A stretch of 43,111 bases of DNA from a virus. The DNA is taken from the IMG/VR virus record IMGVR_UViG_3300035228_000112, positions 1-43,111 of that record; one strand, given 5' to 3'. The translations under genes and the position numbers were made by a program. Position 1 is the first letter of the stretch. Every line of letters starts with the position of its first letter. The notes beneath the pieces are model-generated. The model did not search any database and was not told the origin of the DNA. It saw only the letters and a list, made by a program, of their open reading frames with translations. Positions 1-6,627 of the stretch are shown here, one piece after another.

Positions 1-100
1 CTTTGTTCATTATCTCTTCATATTCTTCCCATTGTCGCTCTTCAAGCCAATGAAGCATTGCGTCAGTTGGTGGGTTGTTCATTATGTATGTGTTACTCAT
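1..100 (-). CDS. Small hypothetical protein, runs off the left edge
   Basis: An ATG at 98-100 opens a frame reading MSNTYIMNNPPTDAMLHWL and then a Glu/Trp-rich stretch that is still open at base 1. Its ATG overlaps the TGA of the upstream gene (ATGA at 97-100), the junction type used throughout this phage, which is the main reason to believe it. No family recognised. If the two window ends are joined as a circle, the frame meets a stop after four more residues, giving a protein of about 36 residues. Confidence 0.5.
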   Translation of the reverse strand, partial: MSNTYIMNNPPTDAMLHWLEERQWEEYEEIMNK

Positions 101-333
101 AATCCCATCATGAACTCGTTAAGTTCATCGTTGTACTGTTCTTCAGTATCAAACTGTCTACCATGAATGATACATGGAAATGTTTTCTTTGTAGCTGTAG
201 TCTGTGTATCTTTGATGTCGTAACCCATCTCAAGCAGGTTGTTCACGTAAGGGTTGTTTGTTTTCATACCTATAGTATGGCATGGATTGGCTGGAAAGTC
301 AAGCGATGGTGGACAGTTGTAACATTGGTTCAT
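97..333 (-). CDS. Small hypothetical protein (78 aa)
   Basis: The 78-residue protein starts MNQCYNCPPS and ends in an acidic segment (EEQYNDELNEF). Its ATG overlaps the stop of the gene upstream (ATGA at 330-333) and its TGA overlaps the start of the gene downstream, so it belongs to a translationally coupled string of left-end genes. The N-terminal Cys-X2-Cys and a further Cys in the first 20 residues could bind metal, but no complete zinc-finger pattern is present. No known family recognised. Confidence 0.6.
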   Translation of the reverse strand: MNQCYNCPPSLDFPANPCHTIGMKTNNPYVNNLLEMGYDIKDTQTTATKKTFPCIIHGRQFDTEEQYNDELNEFMMGL

Positions 334-497
334 AATGGCTGGTAGTACACATGTTCTACACTCTCGCTTATTTCATGATGCTGAACACCGTTAATCTTAC
401 TTGGTTTGTTACGCTTACCCTTTGGTACTTTGTTACACCATAACAGCTCACGCATAGGTTTAGCTCCAAGTGTGAATGTGACTTCTTTGAGTTTCAT
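330..497 (-). CDS. Small basic hypothetical protein (55 aa)
   Basis: ATG at 495-497 opens a 55-codon frame beginning MKLKEVTFTLGAKPMRELLW and ending YYQPL. It contains a basic patch (KGKRNKPSK) and a HisHis pair. It starts three bases after the previous stop and overlaps the next start by ATGA, filling what would otherwise be an unexplained gap in a packed gene string. No family recognised; the call rests on packing and coupling. Confidence 0.5.
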   Translation of the reverse strand: MKLKEVTFTLGAKPMRELLWCNKVPKGKRNKPSKINGVQHHEISESVEHVYYQPL

Positions 498-500
498 TAC

Positions 501-839
501 TCAAACCCTCGCGAAGGAATAACCATTCTCAAACTTATGGACTAACTTATCATCAGTGATAAACCACTCAAACTTATGTTGATACACACTACATGTGAAC
601 CCATCACACAATCCATTGATGATAGCATTGAGTCTTGACTTAGTTGTAGTTGTCTGCCAACCTCCATCATATACTTCAACTTGATTAGTACCAATAACAC
701 CAATAAGATTGTTATGAAGATATACATTAGAACACACATAAGTATCATTGTAGTTGATAGTCTCAATGCGTGTATTATCTTTCTTCCAGTCTTTACGTTG
801 CTTGATAGCGTCAATCATCTGTTGTTCAATGAGTCGCAT
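501..839 (-). CDS. Conserved cyanophage protein of unknown function (112 aa)
   Basis: 112 residues beginning MRLIEQQMIDAIKQRKDWKK, with the blocks VYLHNNLIGVIG and GWQTTTTKSRLNAI. From memory, the pattern of an amphipathic N-terminal helix, a VYLH-N motif and a GW-TTKSRLNA block is a family repeated in cyanophage genomes, with no function assigned. The ATG (837-839) has a good upstream ribosome site (AAAGGGAGA). It is the first gene of the left-end group, directly after the 840-1185 intergenic region, so a promoter is expected there. No catalytic motif is visible. Confidence 0.7.
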   Translation of the reverse strand: MRLIEQQMIDAIKQRKDWKKDNTRIETINYNDTYVCSNVYLHNNLIGVIGTNQVEVYDGGWQTTTTKSRLNAIINGLCDGFTCSVYQHKFEWFITDDKLVHKFENGYSFARV

Positions 840-925
840 GTGTTCTCCCTTTGTTTGTATGCATACAGTATGACACAGCTCAACACCTTTGTGTTGGATT
901 GGTAGACAGTTCGTTGACTGGCGTT

Positions 926-952
926 AACACGTAACCGTTACGCATACGTGTT
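926..952. repeat. Nested palindrome, operator-like
   Basis: Arms AACACGTA (926-933) and TACGTGTT (945-952) are perfect reverse complements. Between and overlapping them, CGTAAC (930-935) and GTTACG (937-942) form a second perfect dyad. The two pairings compete for the same bases, which resembles a protein-binding operator more than a terminator, since no T-run follows on either strand. Confidence 0.45.
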
Positions 953-1027
953 CATTACAGATGTTTTGAGAATCATTATCATTATCAATAATCAATACCG
1001 ATACGTATTCGTACCGCAACAATTAAT

Positions 1028-1102
1028 CCGCTCGCGCTACGCGCTCGCTCCGCGTGATGATAATGATGATGATGGGCAAAGGAAGCGAGCGAAGCGAGCG
1101 GC
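1028..1102. repeat. GC-rich long inverted repeat
   Basis: The segment 1028-1051 (CCGCTCGC..GCTCGCTCC) is a near reverse complement of 1081-1101 (GGAAGCGAGCGAAGCGAGCGG), enclosing a spacer with repeated GAT/TGA triplets. The same GCTCGC/GCGAGC theme recurs at 1199-1221, inside the last codons of thyX. It would form a long hairpin or cruciform in an otherwise AT-rich phage genome, like small mobile palindromic elements in other genomes. Confidence 0.5.
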
Positions 1103-1121
1103 AATGATCAGATATACTGAC

Positions 1122-1133
1122 CCCCCATGGGGG
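1122..1133. terminator. CCCCCATGGGGG palindrome, possible terminator
   Basis: A perfect 12-base palindrome. A TTTT run follows on the plus strand, so the terminator geometry points to plus-strand transcription, although no plus-strand gene was found. On the minus strand, where thyX is read, the sequence after the stem is TCAGT, a poor terminator tail. It may simply be a hairpin downstream of thyX. Confidence 0.3.
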
Positions 1134-1185
1134 TTTTCATCAGCATTACTTATATGAGATAGGCTTCAGAAATTTATGTTATTTT

Positions 1186-1842
1186 TTACGAGGTTATAGC
1201 TCGCACTTCGTGCTCGCTCGGCCACATTGCCTCTGCAACAAGAGGGAAATGAGTCCGTATTAACCCGTTAACGCCAGTTGCAATCAATTGATGTTCAAGT
1301 TGAGTCCCGTTAGAGCATCTTAGGTCAGTATAATGCAACCAAGATCGAAGAGTACCGTTCATATAGAGTTTAGTAGGTGTACTAAGGGGAAGAACATCTC
1401 TTGCACATTCTTTAGCGACACCAGCGGCTAACATTTCGTTATAGAGAGCTAAAGATTGATCAAACAGGTCTTGAGTACGTATTTGAAACTCTTGTTGAGT
1501 AAATTCATTAAGGTCATCAATACTATTCTGACGGTTTGAGGTATCTTGACGTCTAAAGTTAGGAAGAGAGGGCGTGTTAACGACTTGAGCGTATCTTTGG
1601 CTAAATTCTTGAAAACTAAATGATCTATGTCTTAAGATTTGACTAGCAACACTTCTGGTAGTGTCAATCTGTACACACATATTAACCATTTCAAAGGGAG
1701 ACCAATGCTTATGTTTAATAAGATATTTAATTAATTTAATACAATCAGGATTATCTTGGTTAGCTGGATTAGATACTCTAGCCATATAAGCTATCAATTG
1801 TTCAGCATCAGGAGTGACATGAACTAACTCTACATTATGCAT
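1186..1842 (-). CDS. thyX: Flavin-dependent thymidylate synthase ThyX
   Basis: Converts dUMP to dTMP using methylene-tetrahydrofolate and FAD/NADPH. The 218-residue length fits the family. The signature RHRxxSxxxxSxRY is present as RHRSFSFQEFSQRY, and the C-terminal half carries RSWLHYTDLRC followed by a Gln/Glu/His block (TQLEHQ), as in other ThyX active sites. It would use dUMP made with help from the phage RNR and MazG-like protein, but sits far from them, alone downstream of terL and flanked by two non-coding regions, so it is probably separately expressed. A TATACT -10-like box lies just upstream of its ATG. The last codons are made of the GCGAGC-type palindromic repeat seen at 1028-1102, so the extreme C-terminus looks atypical. 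Confidence 0.93.
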   Translation of the reverse strand: MHNVELVHVTPDAEQLIAYMARVSNPANQDNPDCIKLIKYLIKHKHWSPFEMVNMCVQIDTTRSVASQILRHRSFSFQEFSQRYAQVVNTPSLPNFRRQDTSNRQNSIDDLNEFTQQEFQIRTQDLFDQSLALYNEMLAAGVAKECARDVLPLSTPTKLYMNGTLRSWLHYTDLRCSNGTQLEHQLIATGVNGLIRTHFPLVAEAMWPSEHEVRAITS

Positions 1843-1887
1843 ACAGTAGTATAAGTTGTGGTGGGATTAATGTTTTGTGATGGGATG

Positions 1888-1948
1888 TTTAATAAGTTCT
1901 CACGGGATTCATCTTATTAAAGTTTTAATAAGGATTTATCTTATTAAA
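1888..1948. repeat. Four alternating copies of TTTAATAAG / CTTATTAAA
   Basis: Exact 9-mers occur at 1888-1896 (TTTAATAAG), 1913-1921 (CTTATTAAA), 1924-1932 (TTTAATAAG) and 1940-1948 (CTTATTAAA). The middle two form a perfect dyad with a 2-base spacer. They lie in the thyX leader, 50-110 bases upstream of its ATG. Iteron-like or operator-like spacing; binding protein unknown. Confidence 0.55.
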
Positions 1949-2010
1949 GGATGTGTTTTTAAAGAATGAAGAAGAGGGATTGTTTGTCTTTTGTGTCCTC
2001 ACGCTTCATT

Positions 2011-2050
2011 AAGAAAAGAGGAGGAATGAGAGCTTGTCTCGAATTCCTCC
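2011..2050 (-). terminator. Rho-independent terminator-like hairpin between terL and thyX
   Basis: On the minus strand GGAGGAAT (2050-2043) pairs perfectly with ATTCCTCC (2027-2020). An inner GAGA/TCTC stem closes a short loop, and TCTTTTCTT follows. It would stop transcripts coming from terL or from the promoter-like site about 35 bases upstream. Just before it, CTCTCC-GAAA-GGGAG (about 2048-2064) could pair instead with part of the left arm, an arrangement compatible with attenuation. Confidence 0.55.
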
Positions 2051-2080
2051 CTTTCGGAGAGTCGGGTCCACCCTTCCCTT

Positions 2081-2102
2081 CCCCCCTATAAGGGTCCGAT
2101 CT
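2081..2102 (-). promoter_or_regulatory. Phage RNA polymerase promoter candidate downstream of terL
   Basis: Minus-strand sequence AGATCGGACCCTTATA (2102-2087) is followed by GGGGGG (2086-2081). Relative to the T7 promoter it keeps the C-G pair near -12/-11 and the terminal TATAGGG. Its ATCGG..ACCC.TA core also resembles the reported Syn5 cyanophage promoter (ATTGGGCACCCGTAA, recalled). The 16-base core recurs exactly at 40371-40386. Position just past terL recalls the T7 right-end promoter phiOR. Confidence 0.5.
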
Positions 2103-2121
2103 GGTTAAACCCAGTGGTGCG

Positions 2122-3852
2122 CTAGCGCGACACCCAGGTGGGGATTGAGTTTTTAGAGTTACCCCTGGCTTGTTGTCTTTGTTCTAGATTCATACCAAAA
2201 ACCATATGATTAGCAGAAGCATGTGGATCATCAATCATCTCTTCAATCATTGAATTCCACTCATCACGTTTACGATTTTTAATAGCTTCTAGGGCAGAGA
2301 TACCAAGAGCATCTGTATAATATTGTACACCTTGAGCTAACGCATCTATTCTATCATCATGTCTAATTGCACCTTTTTCACGACACATTCTTGACATTTG
2401 ATAGAACAGCATATAAAGAAGACGTTCTTCTGGTGCAGCTTGTGGATTAGATTTAAAGTCCCATTCTATAACAGACCGGTCGATAACGAGTCGGTGTTGA
2501 TTAAGGACGGGTTCAAGGGAGTCAATGATTCGATCTTCTTTTCTAACATTTGCTCGGACTTCTTCAATATCAATTGCTTGTTTTGTTTGTTGAAGATGTT
2601 TGCGGAACAACTCGCTAACAATGCCGTCACCAAAATTAGTTTCAATGAGGAGCTTAGAAACGCCATACTTTTTACAACCTTTTAGAATATCGAGTAATGT
2701 ATTGTCGCTGTATCCGTCTCTGTAAGCACGCATGTCGTGCAAGTACAAGAAACCGTTGCGTTGTGAGATATAAGCTGCTGCTGTTTCATCCGAGCCACGA
2801 CCCGATGGGTCAACCGAGCAGATTGTCTCTTGGTAAGGATCCCATGTTCCTTGTAACTGCATTGGAGAGTAGAAATAGTCTCCAGGGAGGCCAACAGTGG
2901 GGAGGTCTTTGATAACGTTTTGTGGATCGGAGCACCAAACAACGGATTCGGGAGCAGTAGAGGGGTTAACGCTAGTGACGATAAGGTCAGCGCATTTAAG
3001 AGGAAACTTTTCAGCATCGGATAAACTCGTGTCTAACATGAACTGCAACATAAAGTTGCTACGACCCATTGACGCTTCACGTTCAATCAGGTCTTCATTA
3101 TCAAATCTATCATCAGTTACTTCCCATTTCTCTGCACCTTGATCTATATCTTCTACCAGTTGAGGCGCTAGAAGGCCCTCGTATTGAGAAACCTTCCTAG
3201 GATACCTAGCAGGCCAAACAAAGGGCTTGTAGGCTCTCTCAGCTAGCTTACGATAGACAGTAAATGTTGTCTGAGGTGTACCAAGAAACATAATACGACT
3301 ATCATTCTTGGGAGTAAGGATAGATTCAGCTTCTGTACATAATTGTAGAAGCTTCTCTCTCATAAATTCTGTCATTGAGTTGCCAGGTACTTCAATATCG
3401 TCAAGAATCATTAAGTCAGCACGAGAACCGGTAAGCTGACCAGTAATACCCACTGATTTAACAGAAGGGGCTTGGTGAGGGGAACAAGCCACATCAAATG
3501 AGATCCGACTCCAACGGGAGTCATCAGATTTAGGGCGCAAATGTACCAACCAAGGTGTTTCAATGATTAATTTCTGTAGGAAGATTGACATGTTATCTGC
3601 TCGTTCTTTAGAAGCAGATATAATCATTATTTTCTTTTCGGGGTTATTAAATAAAGTCCAAAGAACAAAAGCACCAGTAATCCAGCTCTTACCAACTCCC
3701 CGAAATGCTTGGATTTGTAAACGCTTTGGACCATGTTGAAGGTAATCAGCAATTGCATATTGAGCACGTGTAGGGTTTGGTAGATCTAATTCACTCCATA
3801 ATGCTTGTAGGAATAGCTTAAAATCGTCTTTAAGGAGGTCTAAAGTGTTCAT
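2122..3852 (-). CDS. terL: Terminase large subunit (T7 gp19-like DNA maturase B)
   Basis: Packaging motor ATPase and nuclease that cuts concatemers and pumps DNA into the prohead through the portal. The 576 residues are typical for T7-like TerL. Walker A is QAFRGVGKS (about 48-56), Walker B is LMILDDIE (about 146-153), and the RNase H-like nuclease is marked by SVDPSGRGSDETAA, ETNFGDGIV and a late DDRIDALAQ. It lies two genes plus an HNH endonuclease away from the small terminase. No Shine-Dalgarno precedes the ATG, as for several late genes here. Its stop codon lies inside a GCGCTAGCGC palindrome (2119-2128), just before the promoter-like site. Confidence 0.95.
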   Translation of the reverse strand: MNTLDLLKDDFKLFLQALWSELDLPNPTRAQYAIADYLQHGPKRLQIQAFRGVGKSWITGAFVLWTLFNNPEKKIMIISASKERADNMSIFLQKLIIETPWLVHLRPKSDDSRWSRISFDVACSPHQAPSVKSVGITGQLTGSRADLMILDDIEVPGNSMTEFMREKLLQLCTEAESILTPKNDSRIMFLGTPQTTFTVYRKLAERAYKPFVWPARYPRKVSQYEGLLAPQLVEDIDQGAEKWEVTDDRFDNEDLIEREASMGRSNFMLQFMLDTSLSDAEKFPLKCADLIVTSVNPSTAPESVVWCSDPQNVIKDLPTVGLPGDYFYSPMQLQGTWDPYQETICSVDPSGRGSDETAAAYISQRNGFLYLHDMRAYRDGYSDNTLLDILKGCKKYGVSKLLIETNFGDGIVSELFRKHLQQTKQAIDIEEVRANVRKEDRIIDSLEPVLNQHRLVIDRSVIEWDFKSNPQAAPEERLLYMLFYQMSRMCREKGAIRHDDRIDALAQGVQYYTDALGISALEAIKNRKRDEWNSMIEEMIDDPHASANHMVFGMNLEQRQQARGNSKNSIPTWVSR

Positions 3853-3898
3853 AGGTAGAATCTAGCGTGTAGGGGGTTAGGAGGGCTTGTAGAGGGTT

Positions 3899-5503
3899 TT
3901 ACTTATTAGTTTTTTTCTGCCTTTGCCTTCTTTTAATTTCTTTTGACTCCGCCTTCTTTTTGTTTTTCCAGTATTTTATTGGACCTGTACCAGAATATGA
4001 AGTACTAACATTTTGAAGTGCGTCATCAAGTTTATTTATGGAAACTGCATCTTGAGCTGTAGGAAGAACAACATCTTGAATTGTGTCTCTCCATAAGACA
4101 AGTAACTCGTCAACATTTTTAGCTTTATTTACTTTTTCAGCCCACTCTAGTTCATTAAACTCATCTTTAGCATAATCCATTGCAGTGTGTAATTCGTTAT
4201 GAGGTTTTGTTCTCATATTTAACATATTACTTTTATAATCACCTGGCTTTGCGCCTAGTTTAATAGCAATATTATTCATTAAGACAAGATCATCTGCTTC
4301 CGCTATTCCTTTATTAATCATCCAATCCATGCGATCAAAAAAAGCAGAGCTAAGAACTTTAGGAAATAAATGATGCGCTTCTAAGTATTCGCCAGTTTTC
4401 AAGCCTTTAGCAAGTTCTTCTTGCCTCTTTGCAGCTTTACCTGCCGTTGTTTGATACCACAATGGATCTTCTGGGGTCGGTACAGAAACATTTGAACGTT
4501 TTCTGTGAAGCATAGCTTTGGTATTTTCAATAGTATCTCTAAAGTTTTTTATTTCTCGTAAATCAGCACCATTTTCGATCATTTCATTTAATTCATCTCT
4601 CATTAATGGTAATTTATCAACTCGTTCCTGAACCTCACCAGCACGTCTAGTTAGGTGTTCAGCTTGTTTGTTCGAAATAATTTTATCACCCGTACTTACA
4701 CCACCAAGTTGAAGTATTTCCCGATCTCTTGCAGTCACTGCTTTCATAACTGCCCCGCCTTTTTCTACATTTAACTGAATATTAGGTGCAGCACCAGCCG
4801 TAGCTAAAGCAGCAGGAGGAGTAGGTGGGAAGATATTATCAATAGTAGGCCCATACTTATCAATAGCTTTAATAGCAGTTTTAGCACCTTGTTTAATAGC
4901 CGGTGTTGCTCGTCTTACTGCAGCAGACCCACCAGCAGTAAGTGCTGCCATTGCAAGTTCATCTGTAATAAATCTGCTAGTATTAGTTTTCTCACTAATA
5001 AACTCTAGACCTTGATCAGCTAAAGTAACTACACCATTAGCAATATTAAGCCCAACATTTATACGTTGTTGAGTTTCGTAATTTTGATCTTGGTAAAAAT
5101 CTACAGCAGCAGTAGCAGCATCTGTTATTTTCTCAGTAGCAAAATCTTTTACTTCTTGAGGTATAGCTTCAGTAATTGAATTACCAAACCTTTGTGCTGC
5201 AATGCCACCCATTCTAAACTGACCTTCGTCCATCAGTTTATCAAAAGATCCTTTAGATTGCCATCCATAGTTTTGGCCAGACCAGAAAACAGGTTCTCCA
5301 TTTAAAACAGCTTCGCTACCAATTGGACGAACTTCTTCATTTATTTGGGTAGAATCTTTTTTGTCTGCTGCTTGTTGAATACCTTCAAAAACTTGTTCTC
5401 TGTTTTCATTAAAATCTGCTACCCTATCACGTATAAATTTACTTGATTCATAAATAACAGGAAACTCTTCCTTTGCATAATTTTTTATAGCATTAAGTGG
5501 CAT
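3899..5503 (-). CDS. Large protein with C-terminal toxin-like His-rich nuclease domain (534 aa)
   Basis: I do not recognise the full protein. The N-terminal half (1-200) has Trp/Gly-rich WSGQNYGWQSKGSFD and helical Ala-rich segments, then a Pro/Ala linker (224-240) and a coiled-coil-like region (255-335). The C-terminal third contains EAHHLFP (376-381), a paired Asp/Asn segment (DDLVLMNN, 404-411), and TKPHNELHTAMDY (432-444). HH..N..H...H is the layout of HNH/AHH-type (His-Me finger) nucleases at the end of polymorphic toxins. The tail is strongly basic. It sits between an HNH gene and terL, where T7 has no such gene. It could be a virion-carried, injected nuclease or a packaging nuclease. 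Nuclease fold likely, role unknown. Confidence 0.6.
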   Translation of the reverse strand: MPLNAIKNYAKEEFPVIYESSKFIRDRVADFNENREQVFEGIQQAADKKDSTQINEEVRPIGSEAVLNGEPVFWSGQNYGWQSKGSFDKLMDEGQFRMGGIAAQRFGNSITEAIPQEVKDFATEKITDAATAAVDFYQDQNYETQQRINVGLNIANGVVTLADQGLEFISEKTNTSRFITDELAMAALTAGGSAAVRRATPAIKQGAKTAIKAIDKYGPTIDNIFPPTPPAALATAGAAPNIQLNVEKGGAVMKAVTARDREILQLGGVSTGDKIISNKQAEHLTRRAGEVQERVDKLPLMRDELNEMIENGADLREIKNFRDTIENTKAMLHRKRSNVSVPTPEDPLWYQTTAGKAAKRQEELAKGLKTGEYLEAHHLFPKVLSSAFFDRMDWMINKGIAEADDLVLMNNIAIKLGAKPGDYKSNMLNMRTKPHNELHTAMDYAKDEFNELEWAEKVNKAKNVDELLVLWRDTIQDVVLPTAQDAVSINKLDDALQNVSTSYSGTGPIKYWKNKKKAESKEIKRRQRQKKTNK

Positions 5504-5505
5504 AA

Positions 5506-5835
5506 TTAATTAATATACTCCATAATTAGTTTTTCACGGAGTCTATTAACTCCAAATTTGTCTCTCATCCAACTAAGGACGGGTGTACTTCCTTTATCCT
5601 GATTACATCTGGTACAGGCGCATACAACATTCGTTGCGACATCCTCTCCGCCACGTGCGCGAGGATGAACATGATCGATAGATAACTGACTAAGGTCATA
5701 GGTTTTTCCGCAATAGATACAAGTATGGTCAAAGTGTTCCTTAATAGAGCGTCTCCACAGACGCTTAGCTTCTGGTGAGGTCATGGCTATTAAGTTGTAG
5801 AGGTAATCGTTAGGGGTAGGAAGTAATGGGGTCAT
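5506..5835 (-). CDS. HNH endonuclease (109 aa)
   Basis: A compact HNH nuclease: CIYCGKTYDLSQLSIDHVHP carries the first CxxC and the DH pair, followed by RARGGEDVATNVV (Gly-Gly and Asn) and CTRCNQDKG (second CxxC). This is the full zinc-stabilised HNH pattern. Next to terminase genes such proteins usually assist DNA packaging or act as homing endonucleases; position favours the first. The ATG follows AAAGGACGCGC, one of the repeated AAGGACG leader sequences of this phage. Its start overlaps the end of the upstream gene by four bases. Confidence 0.9.
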   Translation of the reverse strand: MTPLLPTPNDYLYNLIAMTSPEAKRLWRRSIKEHFDHTCIYCGKTYDLSQLSIDHVHPRARGGEDVATNVVCACTRCNQDKGSTPVLSWMRDKFGVNRLREKLIMEYIN

Positions 5836-6068
5836 GCGCGTCCTTTACGTGCTCTGTTTTTTGATGCTGCTTCGAGGAATGTCTTTCCATTTTTCTTGTG
5901 GGATACATCCTTGCCATCACCGTTGCCGTAGGTTCCACGTTTACGGTTTTCTTTATTTAATGCAGATCGTTTAGAGATCTGTAATTTAGAGCCATCATAT
6001 TTCTTTTGGTAAGATTTATAATTACCATTAGCATATTTGGCTCCGCTATGACTAGAGCTTCGAGCCAT
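5832..6068 (-). CDS. Small basic conserved phage protein (78 aa)
   Basis: Starting from ATG at 6066-6068 (MARSSSHSGAKYANG), the protein has 78 residues and is very rich in Lys, Arg, Ser and Asn. The block ENRKRGTYGNGDGKDVSHK is, from memory, a motif of small proteins encoded near phage terminase genes and of unknown function. An upstream in-frame ATG at 6096-6098 adds ten residues lying inside the previous gene and is less likely. The charge suggests nucleic-acid binding, but no domain is recognised. Confidence 0.65.
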   Translation of the reverse strand: MARSSSHSGAKYANGNYKSYQKKYDGSKLQISKRSALNKENRKRGTYGNGDGKDVSHKKNGKTFLEAASKNRARKGRA

Positions 6069-6300
6069 AAAGTCTCCGTTGTACAAGTTCAGGGTCAACA
6101 GTTGGCATGATACTAACTAGCTTATCTAATGGGCTACCTTCAAAGGCGACACCACTGATATCATTCTTTGCTAACCAATCACAAGCTGCTTTTAGATCTT
6201 GTGTGGAAGCCTCACCCGATTTAATACGGGCAAGGAATTCCTTTGTGACAAGATTATGCAACTCATTGAACTGGTCTTCAGTTGCTTTCTTGTTTGTCAT
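6052..6300 (-). CDS. terS: Terminase small subunit (T7 gp18-like DNA maturase A)
   Basis: 82 residues, all helical by inspection: a leading helix (TEDQFNELHNLVTKEFLARI), then KSGEASTQDLKAACDWLAKNDISGVAFEGSPLDKLVSIMP. The GEAS..L.AA..WL..N.I pattern is that of small terminase and DNA-packaging proteins of T7-like phages. It would bind concatemeric DNA and recruit TerL for cutting and packaging. Position before the HNH gene and terL agrees, although T7 has the two terminase genes closer. Coupled to the upstream gene by ATGA. Confidence 0.65.
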   Translation of the reverse strand: MTNKKATEDQFNELHNLVTKEFLARIKSGEASTQDLKAACDWLAKNDISGVAFEGSPLDKLVSIMPTVDPELVQRRLYGSKL

Positions 6301-6467
6301 TTTGCTTTAGGTTTAGCCTTTGGCTTAGGTTTAGCTGGTGCTTTAATCTCATAACGAACTTCATTAGGTTCATGGATGAGATGTGATTCGTCACGTTCAG
6401 CTTCAGCTAATGTTTCGTATTCACCAAGTACTTTACTGGTGTATAGGTCGATAAGTTGATAAGTCAT
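6297..6467 (-). CDS. Small hypothetical protein with Lys/Pro/Ala tail (56 aa)
   Basis: ATG at 6465-6467 opens a 56-codon frame (MTYQLIDLYTSKVLGEYETL). The body is acidic and the C-terminus is a KPKPKAKPKAK repeat. Both ends overlap neighbours as ATGA, in line with a real coupled gene. The Lys/Pro/Ala tail resembles that of the next upstream small protein, so the two may be related or share a partner. Function unknown. Confidence 0.6.
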   Translation of the reverse strand: MTYQLIDLYTSKVLGEYETLAEAERDESHLIHEPNEVRYEIKAPAKPKPKAKPKAK

Positions 6468-6625
6468 GCTTTGTTATCGTTAACAGAGTTTGTTGTTTTA
6501 CCTTTAGCTTTAGCTTTCTTTGGTTGTCCGTCTAACTTATAACGAAATGGTTGTGGTACAGGTTGCCCAGGTTTTGTTACTTTTCCCTTGCGAATACCCT
6601 CAAGAGATTCATTTTCGTAAGCCAT
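6464..6625 (-). CDS. Small basic hypothetical protein (53 aa)
   Basis: Starts at ATG 6623-6625 (MAYENESLEGIRKGKVTK), has a Pro/Gln middle (PGQPVPQPFRYKLDGQPK) and a Lys/Ala-rich end. It sits two bases after the coiled-coil protein and overlaps the next gene by ATGA. The size, charge and coupling support it; no family recognised. Confidence 0.55.
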   Translation of the reverse strand: MAYENESLEGIRKGKVTKPGQPVPQPFRYKLDGQPKKAKAKGKTTNSVNDNKA

Positions 6626-6627
6626 AA

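Larger units (their letters stand above)
840..1185. other. Non-coding region rich in palindromes
   Basis: About 345 bases without a convincing gene, between the end of thyX and the left-end small genes. It holds a nested AT/GC palindrome (926-952), a long GC-rich imperfect inverted repeat around a GAT-triplet spacer (1028-1102), and a perfect CCCCCATGGGGG palindrome (1122-1133). The sequence is locally much more GC-rich than its surroundings. It could carry a promoter for the 839-1 genes, a terminator for thyX, or a replication or packaging signal; I cannot tell which. Confidence 0.6.

Noticed and set aside
966-995. GAATCATTATCATTATC resembling a Fur box
   Set aside because: AT-rich triplet-like repeat in a phage without iron genes; similarity is low-complexity coincidence.
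2466-3017. Two minus-strand ORFs (66 and 111 aa) within terL
   Set aside because: Out-of-frame shadows of conserved terminase sequence.
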